NCBI GenBank assembly: GCA_018659505.1 | Contig: JABJMI010000794.1 | Coordinates: 1 to 18,287, forward strand | Source of the DNA: Planctomicrobium sp. | GTDB lineage: Bacteria > Planctomycetota > Planctomycetia > Planctomycetales > Planctomycetaceae | Length of the DNA stretch: 18,287 nt | Direction of reading: 5' to 3' | In this document: piece after piece, positions 1-6,087 of the stretch | How positions within the stretch are numbered: position 1 is the first letter of the stretch | How the letters are laid out: each line of letters starts with the position of its first letter | The notes under the pieces: model-generated | Databases searched by the model: none | Told to the model about the DNA's origin: nothing | The model's input: the letters and a program-made list of their open reading frames with translations, nothing else | Translations under genes and position numbers: made by a program

Positions 1-75
1 CTCATCACCGACCCGACCGCTGATGGTGCAAGCTCCGACTGGGGATTCTGGTTTGACCCGATCTTGCAGAAATGA
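1..75 (+). CDS. C-terminal end of an unidentified protein (partial)
   Basis: Frame 1 is open from the left edge through 24 codons to a TGA at 73-75. The encoded tail is rich in Asp and Trp (it includes SSDWGFWFDPILQK). The start lies outside the window. The fragment is too short to assign to a family. Support is limited to an open frame with plausible composition that ends just before a convergently oriented gene, so it could be chance. The 115 bp between this stop and the next gene's stop holds a small palindrome (CCGGT A ACCGG, 85-95) but no clear terminator. Confidence 0.45.
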   Translation, partial: LITDPTADGASSDWGFWFDPILQK

Positions 76-190
76 ATGTGTCGACCGGTAACCGGAGAGA
101 GCGTAACAATTTTAAGCAGGAGCCCATTCATGCTCATACTGCTTCTGTTCCTCTATCGGCTACCTTTCAGACTATGCCAAATTGGTAAGC

Positions 191-1951
191 CTATTCCGAC
201 TGAAAAACACCATCAGACGAGAATTCGAGAGCGTGCTGGCCTTCGCCACGCTTTAGGTAAAAGACGATGCGTTGGTCTAACAATTCCACCGATTTCAGCA
301 TATACATAAATTCGGAGTAGACAGTCCATTCATTCCCTGTCTTGGAATAATTGTTACCGGGGGGATAGACATCTCCTTCGAAGGGGATTTTTAAAGTAAG
401 ATTTCGCACAGAGTGGTTACTAAGATTCACGATTGTGAGAGGAATCTTAAATTCATTGTCCTCGGAAGTTTCGAGATATCCCCCCTGTTGCAAACGAAGC
501 ATTTCGTTATTGTGAAAGAGAGAAAAATCGTACAACCTTCCTTGCCGCATCCACGCTTTTTTCTTTTCAGAAGTAGGAAGCCGTCGTGATTCGAATGTGA
601 CTTTGCAACGATGATTTAACCACGAGCCCATACCGGGAATAAGATTGAGCATTACCTCTCCTGTTAATTTCCAAAAAACTGAATTGGTTTGCACTTGATA
701 AGAATTACCTCGAACGAAATCAGGCAAGATTGACCGCCCCAGAACTTTTCCTTCCTTATCGATTTCGTAGACCACACAGTCTGCGAGGTAACCTGGCCAC
801 GCTCGGTCCTCGCTACGTGATGTGATTACGAAAATACTTGATCCTGAAACTTCGTCATTAAACCGATCTTCGCCATGCCAAGGAACGACAACTGGACCAG
901 CCACAATCCAGCAAGTTTCTACCTCAACCCGCTTTCGCAATTTTGCAGCTCTTTTCTTAATTGCTTTCAGATACTTTGCTGACTCAGGAGTTTCAGGTTC
1001 AACTATATCTTTTTGATGCGAAGCATCTTCATTATTTTCAATGTACTCGGAATCAAAGAAGTCCAGTCCGTACCTACCGATGTGATGCTCCCACACACTT
1101 GGTCCAGTGAAGCCTCGCCTGAACTCCCAGAGACGAGGGATACGCCATACCGTTTCACCGGTTTTCATACTAAGCCTCATCACATCTTCTAGCGGACCGC
1201 CGCAAACGATGAGGTCATCTTCAAATGGCGTAAGATTGCGAATTCCGGAGTTGTCTCTGGAAGGTCCCAGCGAGCCAAATAGGAAGGCGCCTGGTTCAGG
1301 CAATTTTCCACTCACAGGAAAAGACTTTGACCATTGCGTTTCGTCCTCTATGCAAGTCACACGGTAAGACATTGGTTTCATCCCAGAATCGGTCTCCTCT
1401 TCAGTGAACGAAAAGCAAACAACTTTGGTCCCGACCGGTGTCGCTGAGTACACAGTACTTGAGCCTTGTAATTCGGGCTCCGTCAAAGGAATCATGAAAT
1501 CAGCAAGCCATTCCCCACCCGAAGAATCAATGCGTTTCACACGCAGTGGTCCTTCCGTAGATTGTTTGAAACCATACTCGTCTAATCGATACTCATAGAG
1601 ATAGAGGACATCCATGTTTTCGCAGAGTAAATCCAGTCGATTGGTCTGTTTTACCTGTAGAGTCCAAGCCACATCTCCATTTAAGTCGACCTCACGGATC
1701 TTGTTTTTGTGGCTCTGAATTCTGAGTCGATTGTTGGCATGAATCGTTTGCCAACCCTCCCAATGATTTAAGCACTTTCTGGACTGATCTCCAAGACTCA
1801 AGCTCGATTTCGTCCAATTCGCATCGATCTGGTTATGGTCTTGTGAAACAGCAACACTCGTATCGAGAAAAACGACTGCATATATCGCGGCAGTGACAGA
1901 CAATCCAACTCGAATAACTTTTCTGAATCGGTTCATCGGTTGCTCTTTCAT
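191..1951 (-). CDS. Secreted protein with possible PQQ-like beta-propeller repeats
   Basis: This is a 586-residue protein of unknown function. An N-terminal basic stretch (MNRFRK) and a hydrophobic segment at about residues 13-36 look like a Sec signal peptide with cleavage near AVS-QD, so the product is probably exported. Short strands of the type NGDVAWTLQV (about 91-100) and TGETVWRIPR, spaced along the chain, recall the repeats of PQQ-like (quinoprotein-like) beta-propellers. A basic helical stretch rich in Lys and Arg interrupts the middle. No catalytic motif is recognised. The first ATG (1951) has no ribosome binding site. The second ATG, at 1936 (MNRFRK), has an AAAGAG a short distance upstream and gives a better signal peptide, so it may be the real start. 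The gene is convergent with the fragment at the left edge, and nothing around it suggests a pathway. Confidence is high that it is a gene and low for the propeller. Confidence 0.8.
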   Translation of the reverse strand: MKEQPMNRFRKVIRVGLSVTAAIYAVVFLDTSVAVSQDHNQIDANWTKSSLSLGDQSRKCLNHWEGWQTIHANNRLRIQSHKNKIREVDLNGDVAWTLQVKQTNRLDLLCENMDVLYLYEYRLDEYGFKQSTEGPLRVKRIDSSGGEWLADFMIPLTEPELQGSSTVYSATPVGTKVVCFSFTEEETDSGMKPMSYRVTCIEDETQWSKSFPVSGKLPEPGAFLFGSLGPSRDNSGIRNLTPFEDDLIVCGGPLEDVMRLSMKTGETVWRIPRLWEFRRGFTGPSVWEHHIGRYGLDFFDSEYIENNEDASHQKDIVEPETPESAKYLKAIKKRAAKLRKRVEVETCWIVAGPVVVPWHGEDRFNDEVSGSSIFVITSRSEDRAWPGYLADCVVYEIDKEGKVLGRSILPDFVRGNSYQVQTNSVFWKLTGEVMLNLIPGMGSWLNHRCKVTFESRRLPTSEKKKAWMRQGRLYDFSLFHNNEMLRLQQGGYLETSEDNEFKIPLTIVNLSNHSVRNLTLKIPFEGDVYPPGNNYSKTGNEWTVYSEFMYMLKSVELLDQRIVFYLKRGEGQHALEFSSDGVFQSE

Positions 1952-2009
1952 ATTTGCGGTCGAGTAGCAAGTTAAAACCCGGTGAACGATAGCCTCAGTC
2001 CTTGCTGAA

Positions 2010-3065
2010 TCATTTCTGCTCTGTCGTTTCTGGCATGACTAATTTGTTTGGGTCTTTGGCTTCTTGTCCGCTGAGGCTGCTGACGTAGTCGTCGGGGAGT
2101 TTGTGGCGTTCTTCTGCGATTTCTGCGAGGTGGCTTTTGTTGAACTTGCGGTCGCTGCTAATAAAGTACCAGACCATCACTCCGAAAATCAGTACGATTG
2201 TGATGAGAAAGAAGAAGACATACAGACTTAAGTCTTCAGCCTTTTGATCGACCACGGGGGCTAATGGCTGCGCTGTGAAAGACTTCGCAATCAACATCGG
2301 TGCAATGTGTAATCCCTGCTCGGTTGCGTAGCCGTAATTCTTGAAGAAGTAGCCTGCGAGACTGACCTGCCGATTGATGTCCTCTCCTGCTTCAATCTCT
2401 TCTGGTTTTTCGGTGAGGAAAACAACCCAGGGGTTGTTGCCTGAATCGTCGCTGAACATCCATGCTTGCCAGAGGTCGTCTTCTGTGGAGTCTCTTTCGC
2501 CGAACGGATACTTCTGTAGTCGCCAGAGAGTTCCTTCGATCTGAATTAACTGTCCGCGGTAGCTTTCTGCATCTGTAAAGACGACCCGAAAGCCGATATC
2601 GTCAACCGCAGCTTCGTTCAACTCTTTTTGAGTTAATGCGCGCACTCGATGCAGAACTCGATCCATGGCGTCCTGTTCGCTTCGCAAGAGACCGACCCGT
2701 TTGTCCTGAACTTCATCTAGGAGTTCTGGAGGAATTCGTTGGACATCAAGACCGAGCTGATTGAGATCTATTTTCGGTTTGTCATCCCCCACGACAACAA
2801 AGGTGTCAGGCGGCAAGCTCCCATCTGCTGGTTCATCAATACGGAAGTCGAGATCGTCCAGCGAGAGTTCCTTCAACTCCATTTCAGCAGGTTCTTCTGC
2901 GATTGAGAAGAACCATCGCCAGTTCTCGGGCTTTCTTGTGAAGTCGATTGAAATCACAATCAACATCAACATACCGACCAGCCCCAACATGCGGTACTGA
3001 TCTTTACGGTTAAGATACGGTGGTGGTGATGAGTCTTTCTGGAATCGCACAACTACTATGTCCAA
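2010..3065 (-). CDS. Conserved-type membrane protein with a membrane segment at each end, unknown function
   Basis: The 351-residue protein has a proline-rich N-terminus, a first membrane segment at about 26-41 and a long polar region. A second strongly hydrophobic segment follows at about 279-302, then a charged cytoplasmic-looking tail. The region at about 160-265 has alternating strands (for example GQLIQIEGTLWRLQKY and NPWVVFLTEK) that could form an OB-like or other small beta domain held between the two membrane anchors. That is a guess from the residue pattern. The longest reading starts at TTG (3065) with no visible ribosome binding site. GTG at residue 6 or ATG at residue 26 are alternatives, and ATG-26 would remove most of the N-terminal tail. 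Its stop lies 58 bp upstream of the following minus-strand gene, so co-transcription with that gene is possible. I do not recognise the family. Confidence 0.75.
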   Translation of the reverse strand: MDIVVVRFQKDSSPPPYLNRKDQYRMLGLVGMLMLIVISIDFTRKPENWRWFFSIAEEPAEMELKELSLDDLDFRIDEPADGSLPPDTFVVVGDDKPKIDLNQLGLDVQRIPPELLDEVQDKRVGLLRSEQDAMDRVLHRVRALTQKELNEAAVDDIGFRVVFTDAESYRGQLIQIEGTLWRLQKYPFGERDSTEDDLWQAWMFSDDSGNNPWVVFLTEKPEEIEAGEDINRQVSLAGYFFKNYGYATEQGLHIAPMLIAKSFTAQPLAPVVDQKAEDLSLYVFFFLITIVLIFGVMVWYFISSDRKFNKSHLAEIAEERHKLPDDYVSSLSGQEAKDPNKLVMPETTEQK

Positions 3066-3134
3066 TTAGAAATCAGTGAAGTCATTGATTTAGTACATTA
3101 GAAATTATAGTGGCTGCAATCGTTTGAAGTTAGA

Positions 3135-3284
3135 TTCATCACGAAGAACACTGAGTCAAGAAAGTATGGGATCACGGATCGTGTCGATTTTGACGTGAAT
3201 TCAGCACGCTTCAATGATCAATCAAGCATCGATGGAAATAGATCGTTTTTCTTTCTCAGTGACCTCAGTGCCTCCGCAGGTGAA
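3135..3284. repeat. Facing pair of degenerate TTCACCACGGAG-type repeats (MITE-like)
   Basis: The plus strand at 3135-3164 begins TTCATCACGAAGAACACTGA and ends AGAAAG. The segment at 3251-3284, read on the minus strand, begins TTCACCTGCGGAGGCACTGA and also ends AGAAAG. The two arms match over most of their length with a few gaps and face each other across 86 bp, so the unit could fold as a long imperfect hairpin. A third partial copy (TTCACCACGGAGACGCGGAG) lies at 16155-16174. The unit fills much of the 267-bp gap downstream of leuA. No coding potential is seen in it. Confidence 0.5.
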
Positions 3285-3332
3285 TTTTCATTCTTATTGA
3301 ATTCAGCCACTAAATTGTCCGAAGAACCGAGC

Positions 3333-4907
3333 CTATAAACCTTTCTCAGAATTCTTTCTTCTGCCGCGGTTCTGCGAAAGTGCTTTATTCAAGGCTTGCA
3401 GATACCCATGGGTACTTGCTTCGATGACGTCGGTGCTGACACCTTTTCCATGGAATGTTAACCCCTCGACATCAATCGCGAGGCTGACTTCGCCCAAGGC
3501 ATCCTTCCCACTTGAAACGCTGCGGACGTTGTAGTCTGTTAATTTCGCGGACACGCCAACGATTCGTTCTAGACATTTGAACGCTGCGTCGACGGGACCA
3601 TCTCCGGTCGCTGCCTCTTGAACAACATCTCCATTTTCGTGGACAAGCTCGATTGTTGCAGTTGGGATCGTTCCAGTTCCCCCCAAGGTATGGAAGCTCT
3701 TGATCTTCCAATGTTCCTGGATTTGTGAACCCGACTGGTTATCAACGAGTGCGATAATGTCGGAATCAAAGATTTCCTTCTTCTTGTCCGCCAACGCGAT
3801 GAAGGCATCGAAAACTTTTTGAAAGTCTTCATCAGTCAATTCATAGCCGAGTGTTTCAACTCGATCACGGAACGCATGCCGCCCGCTATGTTTCCCGAGG
3901 ACAAGATTTGTCCCGACATAGCCAACGTCTTGCGGTCGCATGATCTCATAAGTCGAACGATCTTGAAGCATTCCATGTTGATGAATTCCCGCCTCATGTG
4001 CGAACGCATTTTGACCAACAATTGCTTTGTTACGCTGAACCGCCATGCCGGTGATCTTCGAAACCAACCGACTTGCCGGACAAAGCTTGGGGGTGTTGAT
4101 GTTTGTGGTGACGTTGAAATAGTCCTTGCGAGTCGTCAACGCCATCACAAGTTCTTCAAGAGCCGCATTGCCCGCACGTTCCCCCAAACCGTTGATCGTA
4201 CATTCAATTTGCCGCGCTCCCGCTTCGACACCCGCCAAACTATTGGCGACCGCCAAACCTAAATCGTTGTGGCAATGTGTACTGATGACCGCCTTGTCGA
4301 TATTCGAAACATTCTCTTTCAAGTATGAAATCACTTTGAAGAAGTGATTAGGCGTGGCGTAACCAACGGTGTCCGGAATGTTGACAGTCGTCGCTCCGGC
4401 TTCGATGGTTTTCTCAACCACCTCACAGAGGAAATCAAGTTCTGTTCGCGCGGCATCCTCGGGAGAGAATTCCACATTAGGAACGGTGATGTCGCTGCGC
4501 GTTGCCATTTGATCGCAGGTGTATTTCACCATCTCAACCGCACGACGTACGATTTCTTCCTTCGCCATCTTCAATTTGAATTCACGATGGATTGAACTTG
4601 TGGCTAGGAAGACGTGAATCCGGGCATTTTTGGCATCTTGCAATGCTTCCCAGGCACGGTCGATATCTTCCTTACGACAGCGAGCCAAACCGCAGATTGT
4701 TGTTTGATCTCCAAACTTCTGAGCGATCTTTTGTACCGCTTCGAAGTCACCCGGAGAGGCAATCGGGAAACCCGCTTCGATGACATCCACACCGAGGTCA
4801 ACGAGTGCCTTTGCGACTTCCAGCTTTTCAGCTGTGTCCATACTACAGCCGGGCGATTGCTCGCCGTCACGAAGAGTCGTGTCGAAGATGGTAATGACGT
4901 CAGACAT
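3333..4907 (-). CDS. leuA: 2-isopropylmalate synthase
   Basis: LeuA catalyses the first committed step of leucine biosynthesis in the cytoplasm: acetyl-CoA plus 2-oxoisovalerate gives 2-isopropylmalate. The 524-residue length from the chosen start is normal for the long bacterial form. The HMGL-like catalytic barrel opens with [14 protein letters not shown] (residues 8-21, with the R-D pair for substrate and metal). It contains the metal-binding HCHND (211-215) and the GERAGN loop (242-247). The C-terminal third has the LeuA dimer/allosteric domain (about 390-510), with [11 protein letters not shown] and a final [13 protein letters not shown], so leucine feedback is expected. I chose ATG 4907 (MSDVITIFD) because the family starts here. 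The 25 extra upstream codons of the open frame cross the terminator hairpin and are not protein. The ribosome binding site is weak. The gene is preceded by a leucine-codon-rich leader and terminator, and it has no leuBCD neighbours in the window. Confidence 0.97.
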   Translation of the reverse strand: MSDVITIFDTTLRDGEQSPGCSMDTAEKLEVAKALVDLGVDVIEAGFPIASPGDFEAVQKIAQKFGDQTTICGLARCRKEDIDRAWEALQDAKNARIHVFLATSSIHREFKLKMAKEEIVRRAVEMVKYTCDQMATRSDITVPNVEFSPEDAARTELDFLCEVVEKTIEAGATTVNIPDTVGYATPNHFFKVISYLKENVSNIDKAVISTHCHNDLGLAVANSLAGVEAGARQIECTINGLGERAGNAALEELVMALTTRKDYFNVTTNINTPKLCPASRLVSKITGMAVQRNKAIVGQNAFAHEAGIHQHGMLQDRSTYEIMRPQDVGYVGTNLVLGKHSGRHAFRDRVETLGYELTDEDFQKVFDAFIALADKKKEIFDSDIIALVDNQSGSQIQEHWKIKSFHTLGGTGTIPTATIELVHENGDVVQEAATGDGPVDAAFKCLERIVGVSAKLTDYNVRSVSSGKDALGEVSLAIDVEGLTFHGKGVSTDVIEASTHGYLQALNKALSQNRGRRKNSEKGL

Positions 4908-4942
4908 GGGATTTCCGTTTAAGTTTCGTAATCGAGTTTTTA

Positions 4943-4966
4943 GCCCCGCACTTAAAAGTACGGGGC
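4943..4966. repeat. GC-rich palindrome between the attenuator and the leuA start
   Basis: The arms GCCCCGCAC (4943-4951) and GTACGGGGC (4958-4966) pair over 9 positions, with one G-T wobble when transcribed from the minus strand, around the loop TTAAAA. The plus-strand flanks TTTA and AAAC match palindromes at 14214-14242 and 16274-16297. It therefore looks like a member of a dispersed repeat family that has landed in the leuA 5' untranslated region. It has no U-run in the leuA direction. Confidence 0.6.
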
Positions 4967-4972
4967 AAACAT

Positions 4973-5008
4973 AAAAAAACACCCTGAAGCTTCAAGAAGC
5001 CTCAGGGT
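4973..5008 (-). terminator. Intrinsic terminator (attenuator) upstream of leuA
   Basis: On the minus strand, ACCCTGAGGCTT pairs with AAGCTTCAGGGT (12 bp, one G-U) around a CTTG tetraloop (stem 4981-5008). After a single G comes a run of seven T (4979-4973). This is a textbook Rho-independent terminator. It lies about 65 bp before the leuA start and just after a leucine-rich leader ORF, so it should control read-through into leuA and does not mark the end of a gene. Confidence 0.9.
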
Positions 5009-5039
5009 GCATGTTCTGCAAATAGATCAAAACAACAGC

Positions 5040-5102
5040 CTAAGACCTCCCTCTCAGGAGGAGACTAAGTAGCAAGCTGTTGTTGATAATAGTTGTGTAC
5101 AT
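5040..5102 (-). CDS. Leucine-rich leader peptide of leuA (20 aa)
   Basis: The ORF reads MYTTIINNSLLLSLLLRGRS and ends in TAG at 5042-5040. Codons 10-16 are TTG CTA CTT AGT CTC CTC CTG, so six of seven are leucine and five different leucine codons are used. This is the expected sensor region of a leader peptide such as leuL of enteric bacteria. The stop codon lies 32 bp before the terminator stem and 133 bp before leuA. There is no Shine-Dalgarno sequence. The likely transcription start falls at or next to the ATG, so it may be translated as a leaderless message. The peptide itself probably has no other function. Confidence 0.82.
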   Translation of the reverse strand: MYTTIINNSLLLSLLLRGRS

Positions 5103-5108
5103 GGGGAA

Positions 5109-5137
5109 AGGTTAAGCCGAATTGATGGGCTCGTCAA
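5109..5137 (-). promoter_or_regulatory. Putative sigma-70 promoter for the leuA leader
   Basis: Read on the minus strand, TTGACG (5137-5132) is followed after exactly 17 bp by TAACCT (5114-5109). The -35 box is close to consensus and the -10 box is weak (3 of 6). The predicted start is about 6-7 bp downstream, at the leader ATG itself (5102). Its position directly before the leader ORF supports it, but the weak -10 keeps this tentative. Confidence 0.4.
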
Positions 5138-5288
5138 GCCGATGATACTCAGCTCGTGATGTTAAACAAGATAATATGCACTTTCTGCTCCTCTTTGACA
5201 TCCTGAAAAGCGATTAGGTTCGGTAACCTCAACCAACAGGTAGGTTCGCGAACAATGTTGGAAAACCGCTCCTCGGGTCGGCTTTGGT

Positions 5289-5915
5289 TTAAACGTTATT
5301 ATTCCAGCGTGAATTGGCGTTCTTGAACAACTCGTGATATTTGTTTGCGGTTTCCTTCTGGCCGATTTCATCGTAACAGCCAGCCAGTTCGCCATATATG
5401 AAGTAGGAAGACGGTTCGCTATCTACAGAAATTTGGAACATTTCCGCGGCTTCAGCGTATCGGCATTCGTCGCGAAGAATATAGCCAAGATCTTCGGCGA
5501 TGTAGGTCTTGTGGGAGGAAGCTGCGAGCCCTAGCTTGAGTATGTCGATGCCAGTGTCCGGGGCGGTTTTTGAATAGAAGAGATCGTAAACGCCCAGGCA
5601 ATCAATCGAGACGGCGCAAATAACCTCACCATTACATTCATAATGGTAGCTGAAATCGACGCGATCACTCCGCAGGAAGTAGGCATAATCGCTTATGCGT
5701 TCAGGAAGACAGATATCAATGTAGCAGTCAGTGACCGTTCGGTCGGGGAGAATGTTCTTTGCCTTAACGATAAAGAAATCGTGTTTTTTTGACACGGTCA
5801 AAACGCTGTCATTAATTGGTTCGACGAGCCACGCGGATTTGTCCACAGCGCTGGAGTCCAGAACCGCAAAAATTGGAGTGGTTAGATGCTGTGCTAGTGC
5901 GTCGACTAATTTCAT
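5289..5915 (-). CDS. TPR-containing hypothetical protein
   Basis: This is a 208-residue soluble protein without a signal peptide or membrane segment. Residues about 137-204 form two tetratricopeptide-like helical pairs (LGYILRDECRYAEAAEMFQISVDSEP, seen in two halves, then YGELAGCYDEIGQKETANKYHELF), which suggests a protein-binding role. The first 130 residues are of mixed strand and helix character, contain several Cys residues, and match no family I know. There is no ribosome binding site before the ATG at 5915. Downstream (5160-5288) there are short palindromes, including GTTCGCGAAC, but no U-rich terminator. It lies upstream of the leuA leader in the same direction, separated by about 190 bp with its own promoter-like sequence, so there is no sign that they work together. 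Confidence 0.7.
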   Translation of the reverse strand: MKLVDALAQHLTTPIFAVLDSSAVDKSAWLVEPINDSVLTVSKKHDFFIVKAKNILPDRTVTDCYIDICLPERISDYAYFLRSDRVDFSYHYECNGEVICAVSIDCLGVYDLFYSKTAPDTGIDILKLGLAASSHKTYIAEDLGYILRDECRYAEAAEMFQISVDSEPSSYFIYGELAGCYDEIGQKETANKYHELFKNANSRWNNNV

Positions 5916-6038
5916 AATAAGTGATCAATTTCGGTTAGAAATCATTTTCAATCTCGATTCGCCAAAGTCGGGCTTCTTGACGTTCGTTGCACGATTCATT
6001 CAACTGTAGGGTTCTTATCGAAATTTAATAATATGTTT

Positions 6039-6071
6039 ATTTCCGTGTGGTGGAAACACTGGCACGGAAAT
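6039..6071 (+). promoter_or_regulatory. Inverted repeat just upstream of the gntP-family gene
   Basis: ATTTCCGTG (6039-6047) and CACGGAAAT (6063-6071) are perfect 9-bp inverted arms. Between them GTG GAAA CAC gives a 3-bp stem with a GNRA-type tetraloop. The element ends 4 bp before the ribosome binding site. It could be an operator for a transcription factor or an RNA hairpin that affects translation. The sequence alone does not decide which. Confidence 0.45.
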
Positions 6072-6087
6072 CAATAAGGAGCCTGCT

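Larger units (their letters stand above)
4973..5102 (-). promoter_or_regulatory. Leucine attenuation leader with alternative hairpins
   Basis: In transcript order the leader holds four parts. The first is AACAACAGC (5084-5076), inside the leader ORF just before the Leu codons. The second is GTCTTAGG (5046-5039), at the leader stop codon. The third is GCTGTTGTT (5039-5031), a perfect 9-bp complement of the first. The fourth is the terminator (5008-4973). GTCTTAGG can pair over 8 positions, two of them G-U, with CCTGAGGC (5006-4999) in the 5' arm of the terminator. That pairing would act as an antiterminator. The 9-bp protector hairpin encloses GTCTTAGG in its loop, so the two folds exclude each other. 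A ribosome stalled on Leu codons would cover the first element and favour the antiterminator, while a ribosome at the stop codon would cover GTCTTAGG and allow termination. The pairings are seen in the sequence; the mechanism is inferred from known amino-acid attenuators. Confidence 0.8.

Noticed and set aside
76..309. 77-codon plus-strand open frame starting right after the partial gene
   Set aside because: It overlaps the end of the minus-strand gene at 191-1951 and has Arg/Leu-rich low-quality composition and no ribosome binding site.
3819..4262. Plus-strand open frame of 147 codons within leuA
   Set aside because: It lies antisense to conserved LeuA sequence, has no ribosome binding site, and its composition is that of a shadow frame.
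4908..4982. Upstream extension of leuA by 25 codons in the same open frame (start at 4982)
   Set aside because: It begins in the terminator hairpin, runs through the U-run and the palindrome, and matches nothing in LeuA. The family starts at MSDVITIFD (4907).
5160..5288. Short palindromes (for example GTTCGCGAAC, GGTTCGGTAACC) after the TPR gene, considered as a terminator
   Set aside because: The stems are short, overlap each other and lack a U-rich tail. No firm call is possible.
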